DNA of 64,000 bases, from assembly GCF_000264905.1 (NCBI RefSeq), contig NW_006763139.1:136632-200631 (forward strand). The letters are read 5' to 3'. Below the pieces are notes generated by a model. It ran no database searches, was not told where the DNA came from, and worked only from the letters and a program-made list of their open reading frames with translations. This DNA comes from Stereum hirsutum FP-91666 SS1. Lineage: Eukaryota; Basidiomycota; Agaricomycetes; Russulales; Stereaceae. The translations under genes were made by a program, and so were the position numbers. The stretch's first letter is position 1; each line of letters begins with the position of its first letter. Positions 1-11,822 of this stretch are shown here, in pieces.

Positions 1-312
1 TCGATGTCCTTGCTTCGATGGATTTGCTGTTGTAATGCATCGTTCGTGTAACGATTGTACTATTATAATTGAACCATATTTATTATGTACAACACGAGTA
101 CACGAGTTTGTCCTGGGAGTCGTGGTATTATCCTCCCACCTGCGAACAAGCTAAAATGGTGGAATCACGTTGTATTTGTCCGAATCATCAAACATATAGC
201 AATAAATTTCATCAAGAAACGTCAAGATCAAGAAAATACATGCACAAACCGACACCAAGAAAAAATGCACCAATCCTCTCGTACACTATCTCGTCATTGC
301 GTCACCTACAAC

Positions 313-1851
313 CTACAAGTCCCCCCGCTCGATATGACGCGTTATAGATATCAACTGGTGGGCCTCGTCTCTCGGATTATGACACTCCGGGAGTACAGAT
401 ACTGAAGCTGCACGGTCCGAGCCGCTGCAGCGCGTGGACGTCATTTGTTCGAGGCGGAGGAGGAGACGGGACATGATGACGGCGACCATGGTCCAGGTGA
501 AACTACTAGCGCAATATAAGTAACCCAGACGATTACACGAATTGGTTGAGACAGAGTACTCACAAGAAGCCTATGACCATATATTCGGGCTTAAATGAGA
601 TAGAGGAATGTTAGAAGCTATCATGTATGAGAGTGCGTGGATGCGGACTGACATTTGAGTCGAAAGCGGACAGAAGCATATTCACGAGTCTGAGAGCTAT
701 GTACGAGGTCAGCCATACAAAATACTTAGCACTTCCGAGACTGCTCACCAAATAGACCCTACGAAGACCGATGATGGGCGAGAATCAGATACGAACAGAA
801 ACTCTAAGGACATGGGATCCACGCACGAAGAAAAATAGACCCCCGTCGCGCTGAATATCTTTGATCAGCTTCACATCTGCGCCTCTCGGTCGTGAGGCCG
901 CGTTGACGACGGTAGACCCAAACACCCAGATATCGAAGAAAACCTGGTTTGCGAGTCTCAGTGTAGCCGTGGAATAGCGGGTATAGACTCGTACCTGGGA
1001 CGCCCATAGTCCGACCCAAAGGCGCGGCTGTTCGGAAAGTATGCACATATGGAAGGTCTCCTCATATGAAACATTCGCTTTCACAGACATCAGTAGGGAT
1101 GACGCAGTGAGGAAACTATGGGGTTAACATACGCAACATATGGGCCATACTGAGGGTACCAAAGGCGATCGTTGAAGAGAAAGACATGACAAAACCGGCT
1201 AACAGTCCGTATAACACCCTTCGGCGATGGTCCCAGAGAGCGTACAGTCTTAGAACGAGCACGACTGTGCAGAGCGCATGACGCATCAGGATGTAATACC
1301 ATAACAAAAACTCTGCGATGGAACTCACTATCAATTATAGCCAACGATAATCCGCAGGAGGCCGCGCTGACGAATAACCATACCTGACACCTGCATAGGT
1401 CCATTACGACTGCTTCATGATCTAGATTAACTCAAGAGGACTCACGACTGCGAAAGATAAAAGAGTCAGCTCCAGAGTGAAGCACCTCAAGAAACGACAT
1501 ACTATCTGATTTCCGTGGTGGAACAGCCCGCTTAGTGCTGCCATGCGACGTCAGTAATATTCGAGGAAAGAGGTGTACGAAAGGGACTCACCGAATGCTG
1601 TGTATATCTGCGATGCAGCTACGAGGTAGCGTAGAAATACGAGTGTCCGCTGAGACGTCGACCACGGCCTCCGTAGCCAAATCAACCCAATCTCTGGGCC
1701 GAGCGTAATACAATGGTCGTATAGAAGGATGATTAGAGCTGCGGCTGCGTGACATTGGGTTAATATAGCTCGCTTGGGCGCTCAGGGGATGGATGCACGA
1801 ACCTGAAAAGTACTTTTCTGCCGGAACTTTTGAAGATAACGATGAAACCAT
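313..1851 (-). pseudogene. DUF6533 seven-helix membrane protein, probably broken
   Basis: Basidiomycete DUF6533 family of unknown function, predicted multi-pass membrane protein. Exon 1 (1851-1803, ATG giving MVSSLSSKVPAEKYFS) splices in phase to exon 2 (1744-1592), which carries the family signature YDHCITLGPEIGLIW followed by a long helix ending SQIYTAF. Later exons give VLVLRLYALWDHRRRVLYG, HMCILSEQPRLWVGLWASQ, DIQRDGGLFFF and a C-terminal MSRLLLRLEQM helix, ending at a TAG at 313-315. The gene parallels the better preserved copy at 54060-55707 exon by exon. Splicing exon 2 to the next homologous exon (near 1383) with the visible AG leaves one base too many, which throws the frame to a stop. 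I therefore call it a probable pseudogene, although an unusual acceptor cannot be excluded. Confidence 0.68.
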
Positions 1852-2718
1852 ATCCTCTATGAATGAGTTCACTATTGTCGGGCGGGAAAGGCGTGTGAAA
1901 TATTGATGTCCCTGTCCAGGGCAACCATTGCTTAAATCCATTGTGTGAGGACCAAACGGCATTCATCCGCGCCGCAATGATCGTTGTCGCAGCTTAAACA
2001 GGAAAAGGATGACTTCCGCCGACGAACACTTTGTTACGCCAGAGCGAGACGAAGGGCCAAGCAAAAGCCGTCCGTTTTCCGCTTCAGTCAAGGATAGATG
2101 CAGGCTGTCGTCTGTTCCATTATGATGCGAGGCGCTTTCCCACTCGGGACGCGGTGGCAGGGTTCGATCATAACCATCGCCCGACGTTTTTGGTGGGTTT
2201 CGATGCATGAGGTGAGCAGTGCTGTAAACGCTTGCATAACAAGCATTTTCAGGACCGCCACGGATCAAGCGCCCAGAGAAAAATCTGGTCGCTGTCTAGA
2301 AAGTTGACCGTCGCATCGAACGGGAGTATTTGCCGCTGACTACAAGGCTCCTCAGATGCAAAGAGGGATGTGAGACGGCAACTTGACGGAATCAACGGGG
2401 GTACCGGTGATTGTTGAACGTCGTGGATGTAGTTTTGGAGTACCGCTGGTAGACTGAGATGTAGGTGGAAGACGAACGGGACGGGCGAGATCACATTATG
2501 ATTCTGCAGACGATGTGGAACAGTGAATAAACAGGTGCAAATAAAGAGGGTGGCGTGATGTGGCAAGTAGAGTCCATCCGCAATAAGCGCAAACATATCA
2601 GCTATGTAGAAGTGAAAATACTGAAAAATAAATTCCAGAGAGAAAAAGAAGGTTGAAGATATGTCCGGGAGTACAAGGGCATAAAAGGAAAATCGGAGGC
2701 CTCACTCACGCTCGTCTG
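1852..2718. other. intergenic, nothing recognised
   Basis: Gap between the DUF6533 gene start and the P450 stop codon. Small open frames occur on both strands, but none shows a recognisable motif, splice pattern or signal peptide. It probably contains the P450 3' end and the DUF6533 upstream region. Confidence 0.5.
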
Positions 2719-4743
2719 CTACGTAGCCGCAACTCTTACGCGGCGCTTAACAGCTACATCTAACGGGTGTTTTAGTATCGTGGTACGCATGTTCAAAATT
2801 CCATCGCGATATGCTCTCGCGTCGAATCCCTTAGAGAGCTCCATGTCGTAGTTAAGAACCAATCGTGCCAGGACGTGGCGCATTTGTTGATACACGAAGG
2901 CCTTGGCTATGCACATGTGGGGACCTTGAAGCAATAGAGGGAATGAGATGATGCGATAGAATAACATGGATAATATACGCGTACCCATCGTGAAAGAAAA
3001 ACAAGCGTTTCTGTTGAGCCGAGAACCTTCACCAAGTCCACCGGGCATCCACCGCTCAGGACGAAATTCCTGTAGATGTCGTTATTGAGTCAATACGTCC
3101 GTACACAAGAATAGCGACAATAAAAATGATCGAACGTACCAAAGGATCTGGGTAAAAGTTCTCTGGGCTGACCTGTTGGGAGTAGGCAGCAACCGCGACA
3201 GCAGTTCCTCCAGGAAGATATCGTCCATCAATGATTGTGCCTTCTCGTGGGACTATTCGGGGAAGATAATAAGGAGAGCCGAGGCGCAGGGCTTCATGTG
3301 TCACTGCATTCAGAAATGGAAGCTCTGCGAGTCGATTCTGCTCGAGATCGCCAAGCGGGTCAGGAAACTCCGTCTCGAGCTCTTCGTGGAGCATCTTGTA
3401 GTATCTGGGCTGGCAGAGCATGAAATAGAAAGCCAAAGTCATGGTCGTAGACGTGTTGTCAGAACCTATAACATGATGCCGAGTAGTGAGCGTCAAGTGG
3501 AAGATGTAGTGAGCACATCTTACCTCCTTGCATGGCTACCACCGCTTCGACCTCAAGATCCCTGTGAGGAATCGGCTCCCCAGTGGCATCACCCTCGAGC
3601 TGTGTCTGCAATTATTATCAATTGTAGCGCGCATGGCGATGAAGGACTTACGAGGTAAGATGTCAAGTCACGTATCTCAGTCGTTCGTGTGGAAACCACA
3701 CGCTTACGCATCAATTCTGCGGCGACATCTCGCAGGCGAAGCATTGCGCCACCCGCAGGCAGGTGCCACAATATGTCCATCAACCACGGTGCTTGTCCCA
3801 GGCTACTTGAGAATAACGAGAGATGAGGTAGAGAAAACCCCTTGTGCTATGGAAATTACGAACCTATCGACGAGAATGGTGGCCTCCTTCCCACCCTCCA
3901 CCAGCTCCCGAGGATCTCCGTTCTTCATCAGCTCGAGACTATTGCAGCCTCCGAAGACAACATCTCCCTACATCCAGTGTCAGTTCATGTTAACGAGATA
4001 TGATATTGAAGAGTAGCAGTAGGATTTCACCATAAGATCATATGCCCAATGGCAGAGCGCTTCATGAAGATTGACCGTACCAGTGGGACTCCTTGCTTGC
4101 CGGCTTTCGAGGCATGTCGTCAATTGCCACGTTCGACGTTCTAACAAGGGCATGTACTGTGCCACACTAAAATCAAGGATGAAGACGTCAGTATCCATAT
4201 CGTGACGACGCACGAGATATGTATCTGATGGGTGATGATGATCACATACGCGTTCCCTGTAAAGGCCCTAGACCAGATTTTCTTCCGGTCGCTATGCGTC
4301 TCCCTCGACGCCTGCTTGAAGAACAAAGATACAGATTTGATATGGCCAGGCGTACTGTACGAGTCGCTCTTTTCCATGTGAAGATTCGCGCCGTAGATAA
4401 CTGTGGCTGAGGGAGAGTTGATAGATACTGAGTTCGGACCTATGGTGACCGTCAAATCAAGGAACGAATGCCGAATAGGGGAGAAGTGCGAACCTATCCG
4501 AACGTAAGGCCCGTATTTTGCGTGTAGTTCGTCGATGACTAGGTGGCGGCGTCCAGTGAGTGAGACATGGACCAGCTTAAGATTGCTGATCCACCATATA
4601 CGGGGCCCAGGGTAGCTCGCCAGTGGATGCAGTGGTGATAGACGATACAAGACCGTGCAGACACAAGCGGAAGAGGCTGCCGCTACTACAAAGAAGAGAG
4701 GAGATAACGGCGAGTAGAGTGCATTTGCCGAAACGGAGGCCAT
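2719..4743 (-). CDS. cytochrome P450 monooxygenase
   Basis: Membrane-anchored heme-thiolate monooxygenase, expected at the ER. Nine exons splice cleanly: 4743-4494, 4439-4250, 4166-4031, 3967-3864, 3802-3652, 3605-3524, 3465-3140, 3069-2985, 2924-2719, giving 1530 nt, 509 residues, normal for the family. I start at the ATG giving MASVSANALYS, followed by one hydrophobic anchor and the proline hinge HPLASYPGPR. Visible motifs in order: C-helix KKIWSRAF; I-helix GGSDNTSTT (the oxygen-binding AGxDT[ST] region); K-helix EALR (ExxR); FRPERW; and the heme loop FTMGPHMCIA, where the usual Gly two residues after the Cys is Ala. The last intron cuts the heme loop between Met and Gly-Pro. Substrate cannot be read from sequence. 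It is the nearest gene to the MFS pump at 7325, on the opposite strand and divergent. Confidence 0.93.
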
Positions 4744-6026
4744 GTTGACAACAATCAGAGCCAAACACGCGAACACTATGATGCATGCTGCATAATCACT
4801 CCTGACCCGGAAATTATGCAAAAAGACACAGATAACCTAGGAGCTGCTTGAGTACGAAGCGGTGAAAGACGAGACCAGACGAACATGGACGTACTGCTCC
4901 TGTGAGTGTAGAATATCCGGCAAAGATGAAGTTTGAATCCATCGTGATACCAGTGCGAATGGTAGCCATCACTTTACGAGTAAAATATCAGTCGAAGAGG
5001 CCTGTAAAGCGTGAAGACTGTTTTGCGAGTGAGCAAGTCATTGCATGATCCTGATACTTTTGAAGAGCCTGGCGAGCACTGCTAACAAAGGTAATACATC
5101 TCATGCACATACATTCGATGTACTGCGGAGGAAAGAATTGCATGATTAGTCTACTATATGGGCTTTTCGGCCTGCGCAAAAGGATATTGCACATAAGCTG
5201 ACACAGCACCACCTACCCGGCCAGACCGAATTGATCGAACCCACTAGAAAGAAGATTACCAAAAGCGATGAGGCAGAAATCAATGAGAACAACGCGGAAC
5301 TTTGGTTGTATCAACATTTCTACTGCCTGCACGGACAGCAACAGATGTGTGAACCGCCCTATATTCGGGCTTCGCGGAATGATCTATAGACTATTGGACT
5401 TGAGCTCGATGAAGAATCGTTTTACTCAGTGAATTACAATAACAAATCTCGTGGATATCATATACGAGACGAGAAAAAGATCGGGAAACCAGCTGGACCG
5501 GTGTGCTTTCGAGGGCGAGGGCATCGAGGTTCCGAGGAAGGGTGAAAAGTGCAGCGCGTCATGGGCGTTCTCCCTGCGCAGTATTCTCTGAGCGTCGAGG
5601 AAATTGAGAGTGTGAGCGGTATACAGCCACTCACTTCACGTCAAACGGCTACTGAATGGACGAAGGACTTGTAGAACTCGACTTACCTAGAGCTGTGCTC
5701 TCAATGTGCTCTCGGTCAACGCGGCCAATCTGTATCATCGCACCAGTAAGCCATGATTGGAAGGATTCGCTAAGTTCTCAACCTGTACATCGGCAGCAAA
5801 AGTACAAAGGAGCAGGGCGAGGGCATGGTTGAAAAATTGGAATTTTTTCCGCGATCCGGCATTCGCCGGAGGCTGTGTTCTCAATCGCAACTGATCATGA
5901 CCACTTCGAAATTCCCTCGAAATTCCACGGAGTGACAACTTTGATGGCCATGAGGTAAACCCGGCAACGGCACCCGAACAGATAAGATTGATGGGCGGCG
6001 CCTTGCGTACCACTGAAGCGCCCGCA
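4744..6026. other. intergenic upstream of P450, nothing recognised
   Basis: Part of the roughly 2.6-kb divergent spacer between the P450 and the first MFS gene. No open frame here carries a recognisable domain. It presumably contains the P450 promoter, but no element can be assigned by eye. Confidence 0.45.
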
Positions 6027-6180
6027 CTGGATCGTGTTTCTGATTATCGGGAGCGTGTTTTTCCCGCCTCGTCCCACCTTCGGTAAAATTCTGGCGGGGA
6101 GCTTGGTGTGAAGCGCCCAGGTGCGCAGACACCTTCCTATCCAAAAAAACACGATCCAGTCCCATCAAAACACGATCCAG
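6027..6180. repeat. short inverted-repeat element (CTGGATCGTGTTT arms)
   Basis: CTGGATCGTGTTT at 6027-6039 reappears in inverted orientation twice, at 6147-6159 and 6168-6180 (AAACACGATCCAG). A second inner pair (CGTGTTTTT near 6054 and AAAAACACG near 6145) nests inside. The about 150-bp unit could fold back on itself. No target-site duplication was recognised. It looks like a small non-autonomous element or a remnant. Confidence 0.5.
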
Positions 6181-6423
6181 CGCGCCTCCGTGACGCCCGC
6201 CACACTCCCTCCCTCGCCACCCTTCGCCGGCTTCCCTTCAGTCGCTTTGCTCAGACTCAACCATCCACGGCTCTGTAAAAATTCTCAGAGACGTGCCAAT
6301 GCTTGAGAAAGCCAAAATTAATTTCTGGGCCGCTTCGCGGCCATTTCCAAAGTCCTGTTTTATTTGTCAGTGATGGTATGTATTTATGTGCATGTACATG
6401 TTTCAGAAAATGTAGAAGTACGC

Positions 6424-6711
6424 TATAATAGACCGTATCTGCAGCCCAGAATATGAGAGATTTCTTAACAGAAGAATCACTCACTTTTTTATCAGCAGAC
6501 TCGAAAATAACCGAAGCTGGACGTTCAAAAGTCGTAGGAAGCCGGAAACGCACTGTCTGCGCGTTGTGATTGGCTCGGACGGCCTCCGACCGCCATTTGA
6601 GACCTTCGCTCCACGCCTGTTTTATCGCTCCAAACTTTCAAATTTTCAGGAGAAAGACTGATATTCTCAAGTCCCCATTCATATTTTGGGCTGCAGATAC
6701 GGTCTAATATA
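6424..6711. mobile_element. MITE-like element with about 25-bp terminal inverted repeats
   Basis: The arm at 6431-6455 (starts GACCGTATCTGCAGCCCA) is the reverse complement of 6680-6704 with one mismatch in 25. The AT-rich bases outside (6424-6430 and 6705-6711) also pair imperfectly. The 288-bp unit has no coding capacity, as expected for a non-autonomous DNA transposon. The target-site duplication is not clear because the flanks are TA-rich. It sits in the spacer upstream of the MFS gene that starts at 7325. Confidence 0.6.
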
Positions 6712-7324
6712 TGTTTTTTGTTCTCAATGCATGTATAACCTATTCCCCGAGTCCCTTACAACGATCGGCCCATAGAAATCAACCTACAAAAATGAATGCA
6801 GCTCAGACCGCACCTCCTTGCAGCGGTGCCACACTCAGCCACACTCCTTTGCTCTCCCGCGTGTCGTCACTATCCGTCACGTCACGTCACACTGTTACCG
6901 TAGCGCGTTTTTTCCATTTCCCAGTTCCACGTCTTTCTTTTGGTCTTCCTCCTTGCTTTCTCTCGTCTACAAAGTCACAGCACATTCTTACCATTTCCCA
7001 CTCACACTTTCGCTACACAACATGCCTTTTAGCTTCCGCTTGCCACCTTTCACCAAGGCTATGTCCACCTCTATTCCTGTTCCGCTAGCATACGGACTAC
7101 CACTTTTGAGATTAATCGCCTCGCACTCGTGCTGGGATCCCTGATGCAGACGATGAGCCACGTACTTATGATCTCCACGCCTGTCTGTCATTCCGTTCTT
7201 TCGTCCAGTTTGCTTCCAGAGTTGACGACTTCCGACTTCCCTCCCTTGAAACCTCTTGATACTGCCTATTCGAACTCGCACTCCTACTGATATCCTGTCA
7301 TTTTCGATATACCTCGCTTCGACG

Positions 7325-9661
7325 ATGTACTCCCATTCTGATGACTCGCATCTAGCAACAGAGGGATCCCATTCTCATAACGCTCTACTAGCTCTATCGG
7401 CCGAGACCCAGAAACTTGGTCCTGTTGGCAGGATTGTAGAGCCAGCGTGCTATGATTCAGACTCTGAAGAATCGCATGCAGCCACCTTGGGGTCTCATGC
7501 TTACACGATCATCAAAAATGATCATCTTGCCCCACCCGTCGACACAAAACGAGGCGTCGACTTCTGGCTGGTCTTTGTTGCAAATCTGACAGTTGACTTG
7601 CTCTCTGCACTCGATCTGGTATTTTATTTTTTCGTGGTATTCTATATCATCTCACTTTAGTTGCGCTGACCGAGGTGTATTTCACTTGACAGACTGCTGT
7701 CTCCACGGCTCTTCCTACTATCGTCCATCAATTGAACGGAATAGACTTTATCTGGGTCGGAAGCGCCTACACAATAGCGTCTACCGCAGTGCTTCCCCTC
7801 ATTGGAGGCCTTGTTTCCGTATTCGGGCGAAAGCCCGTTTTACTCATATTCATCGCTCTGTTCGCGCTGGGTTCCGCAATATGTGGTTCCTCCTGGAGCA
7901 TGAATATGCTCATATCAGGTAGAGGTGCGTCATGCCATATCTCAGCTATGTTCGTAAAATCATAAGACACGACGTTGTAGCGATACAGGGTTTCGGAGGA
8001 GGAGGCTGCATCGCCATAACCGAGATCATCTACGCAGACATTGTTCCACTTCCTGAACGAGGGAAATTCCAGGGAATCACGGCTTCGTAAGTGTCTCATA
8101 TATAAGTCGTTCGAACTGAGTCTTATATTCTTTATGTGCTTAGCGTGTGGGCATTCGCTTGGTATGTCGAGCTTGGTTGTTCTTCTTCCGGTGTAACAAT
8201 GATCTCATTACTCACTTCAGCGCTATCGGACCGCCCATAGGCGGCGCTTTGGCCAATTCGGGAGCGAAATGGAGATGGCTCTTCTTCCTCAATCTTCCCG
8301 TCACCGCGCTTGCAGCATTTCTCGTATATTTTTTTCTTCATGTATTCACGCCAAAGGCTTCTCTTCGGGAGAAAGTCCTCCGTATGGACTGGATGTGAGT
8401 TCTTTCACTGATAAATCACGAAATGTCTACTGATGAACTATATTAAGGTACTCTAGTGGTCTCATCGTCATCATCAGCGGTACTTTATCCGTATCCATCG
8501 CCCTGACATTGGCTGGCGTTCGATTCCCATGGTCTTCCGCTCATATACTTGCGCCGTTGACCCTTGGTCTACTTGCCATTGCATTTTTCTTCGTAGTTGA
8601 GTCTCGATGGGCTAAAGAGCCGACAGTGTGTGTTTCATCGGACATTTTCTTGACGTGTTTTACTCAACCTATGTCTGAAGGTCCCACCTTTCCTCCTATC
8701 CAATCGAACATCGCTCAGCGGGTAAGCCATATCTTACGACAATACCAGATCCGTCCAACACTTACTTGCAAACATAGATACATCGGCACGTTCTTCCATG
8801 GAATCTTGTCCATGGCTGTCATCTGTAAGTAAATACGAAGATCAAGGCGAGTAGATACTCATCAGGCGGAATAGTCTACCTCCCCTTGTACTTCCAAGCA
8901 TCCAAACTCGCCTCTCCCATCCGCTCCGGCATAGACCTCTTCGGAATCGCGTTCATCGTCCCAACATTTGCCATCGGAACCGGGCTCTCCGTCCAGCTCA
9001 TATCACGCTACCGTCCTCAAAACTACATTGGATGGGCCCTGACCGTCATCGGAACCGGTCTACTATCTTTACTGAACGCGGACAGTTCGACGGCGATGTT
9101 GTTCGGGTTCCAAGTCCTGGTTGGGGCGGGGTTGGGGATTGTGTGGATCAGCACGCAGTTTCCGATTTTGGCACCTTTGCCGTATTCGAACAATGCGCAT
9201 GCGTTGGCGTTCTTTACGTTCACTAGGTGTTTTGCGCAGGTATGCTATTGTATTCTTTTACAACGCCCCAGTCTTCCAGTCCCACTGATATCGAGTACCA
9301 TACGTAGACATGGGGGACCGTCATCGGCGGCACGATTCTGCAAAACTCCCTTCAATCCCGACTTCCACCCTCTTTCATCGCCACCCTCCCACAGGGAACA
9401 CAACTGGCATACTCCATCATACCACTCATATCGTCCCTTACTGAGCCTCTCAAAACGCAAGTCCGGGTCGCATTCGCAGAGAGTGCTCAACTGATCTGGC
9501 GAGTCATGATCGGCATTTCGCTGGCGGGGTTGTTGAGTTGCGGGTTGATGAGGGAGGTAGAGATGAGGACGGATATGGATGAGACTTGGGCTTTGAGAGA
9601 GACAGGTAGAAGTGAGGTTGATCCTGAGATACGGCAGATGGAGAGAGAGGTAGTGGAGTAG
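7325..9661 (+). CDS. MFS drug-efflux-type transporter (14-helix, DHA2 type)
   Basis: Proton-coupled plasma-membrane exporter of the major facilitator superfamily. Ten exons join cleanly: 7325-7618, 7693-7924, 7981-8086, 8144-8161, 8221-8394, 8448-8625, 8681-8721, 8778-8824, 8866-9239, 9308-9661, for 605 residues. The N-terminus (about 80 residues) is hydrophilic and His/Ser-rich. Then come ALDLTAVSTALPTI (helix 1 region), GSAYTIAS, the loop 2-3 motif GRKPVLL, QGFGGGGCIAITEI and AIGPPIGGALA (antiporter-like motif C). The second half includes SRYRPQNYIGWAL and ILAPLPYSNNAHALAFFTF. Exon 4 is only 18 nt. A related transporter lies at 49913-52184 with the same order of motifs. Being next to an oxidase and a hydrolase suggests export of a metabolite or xenobiotic, but the substrate is unknown. 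Confidence 0.93.
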
Positions 9662-9984
9662 CGTATGGAAATGGCAGACTTTGGAGTTGCCTATATCATA
9701 TATTGGTAATTAGCCCATGGCATAGAAACAATAACATACAGAGAATTGACTAGCATATATGAAAATATGGAGGCCGAGACGAGCTTCTAGCATAATAATA
9801 TTGCGCATCCTCAGGATGCGCTCCTTGCACCCCGACCGAAGATCAATCTCGGGCGCCTACTCAGGATCACACCGCCCGAGTACACCGACCGGCATGATAC
9901 GGAGTTCGAGTTCACCTTCGCGCCTCAGGCGCCTCACTCCTGCTCAGAAACCACCATCATCCTCCAACAACGACTCCTGCGACG

Positions 9985-11524
9985 ATGAAGATAGAACTGT
10001 TCACCTTTGACCCTTCGCTGCCAAACTCACCGCAACTTAAACTCTCTGGGAAACGATACTGTAGAGATGATCCTGACCGTACTCCGGGCCACCCAGACAA
10101 CGGCTTGTCTCTGCTGTTCGCTCACGCATCGGCTCTGCGTAAGTCTACCTATGCACCCTCCTACATGCTTCCACATAATCCCTCATTGCTGGATGATTTA
10201 GACAAAGAAACATGGGAACCGACCATACAAGCGTTATTCACTCTCGATCAAAATCGTCGCATTCGCGAAGTTTGGGCTTTGGACTGGCAACACCATGGCT
10301 ATTCGGTGACATTGAACGAGGATGCCCTGCGAGAGCGACCGGAAGGAATCAGTACGTCCTATCCCATTATGAACGTGTTTCCGGATATGTTGAAAAGACT
10401 CGCTTTACTAGGCATTTCGGAGTGGGGTTTTGCGTTAGCACGATTCATGGGTTCCGAGTACATGCAAGATCGGCGTGTAGTCGCCATTGGCCACTCAGCT
10501 GGAGCATCTGCGATGTGCGTCATCTTACTGCGTGGGAATCTGTCCACGCATACTATAACTCAATGTTTTTGTTCAGCATGTACTCCACCAAATACCTCAT
10601 CCCATCACAATACTCGACATCCTCTCCAGCGACACCGTGTACTACCTCTGCCTCACGCTTTAGCTCAGCACTAGGAACTCTCTATACGTCCATTATTCTC
10701 GTCGAGCCGGCCTTGATCGATCGAAGAACTTACGACGCTCATCTTGACGATCGAGAAGGTCAGATCAATGCGGTCATGAAATCGGTGGTCAAGAGCCGTG
10801 CGACGTGGAACTCGAGGGAGGAGGCGCTGTCGTGGCTGACGAAGAAATACCCTTGGAAGACATGGGATAGAATGGCTGTGAAGCTGTTTGTGGTACGTTA
10901 TGGATCTCCAAGCTCGTGTCTTTCTGTCCGTTGCACCTCTGCTACCTCAACTGATAATGAACCGATAGGAGCACGGTTTGCGTGAAACTAGGAATGCAGA
11001 TGGTCATACTTATGTTAGTGTTATATGCTCGAAGGAACACGAAGCTAGGACGTACAACGACATCGATGCGACTTTTGACGCTGCTGAAATGATCGCACCA
11101 ACGTGTGTAGCGACATCGATACATGTCATATTTGGGGCGAGAGAGGATGTAGTGTGAGTTGTCTCTAACTTACCCTGTCATCCTGCATCTTTCTGTGGAT
11201 CCGCTTGTCGTATCTTTTGCTGAGATTACATGGTAGCCCTAAGTACAGCCAGGACTCGCTCATCGATCAGTCTCAAGGGCGTATCATGAAGTCCGTCACA
11301 CGTTTGCCTGGCGTCGGTCATATGGTAAGTCGAACCAGGCTGCTTTTCAGTATCTCATGTCTACTTACCTCCGTTATTCTTTCGAACGTACTGGAATCAA
11401 CGTATATGCTCCGTGACAGATCCCGCAAGAGAATCCAGAGTCACTCGCTGAAGCCATTTACTCCATCCTTTATAATGCGCGCCAAATACCAGCTGTAGAC
11501 AAAACGGCGACATCGAAGCTGTAG
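9985..11524 (+). CDS. alpha/beta hydrolase
   Basis: Serine hydrolase of the alpha/beta fold, fungal type. Seven exons splice in phase: 9985-10138, 10202-10351, 10412-10514, 10577-10892, 10969-11153, 11237-11324, 11420-11524, giving 366 residues. The substrate-side segment reads FAHASALHKETWEP across intron 1. The nucleophile elbow is GHSAG (AIGHSAGASA) in exon 3, immediately followed by an intron. LVEPALIDR follows, then VIFGAREDVV in the region where the acid residue is expected, and the catalytic His is probably in LPGVGHM near the C-terminus. No signal peptide is evident; the end SKL resembles a C-terminal peroxisomal targeting signal (PTS1). It starts 323 bp after the MFS stop on the same strand. 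Substrate is unknown. Confidence 0.9.
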
Positions 11525-11822
11525 TCAGATCCAAGTAGCAATAGCGATGAGTAAGGACTTTTAGTTCGCTCACTTGATATCCATACATATGTCTATCTTT
11601 GTGACTTTATGTATATTGACGGAGACATGTGAAGTGCATATAGACAAGGGCTTATAAGCTGATACAGCGTAGGTGGTGAGTCAGACAAAGGCAACATGAG
11701 AGCAACTAGAAGCGGTGAACGGAAGAGCCAGTGGACCATAAATAGGAAGCTGTAGTAAGAGAGATTCACAACGAGAAACCATCAAAGGCAAGCGTATGGT
11801 CCCGGAGGCAGAGTCTGAGCGT

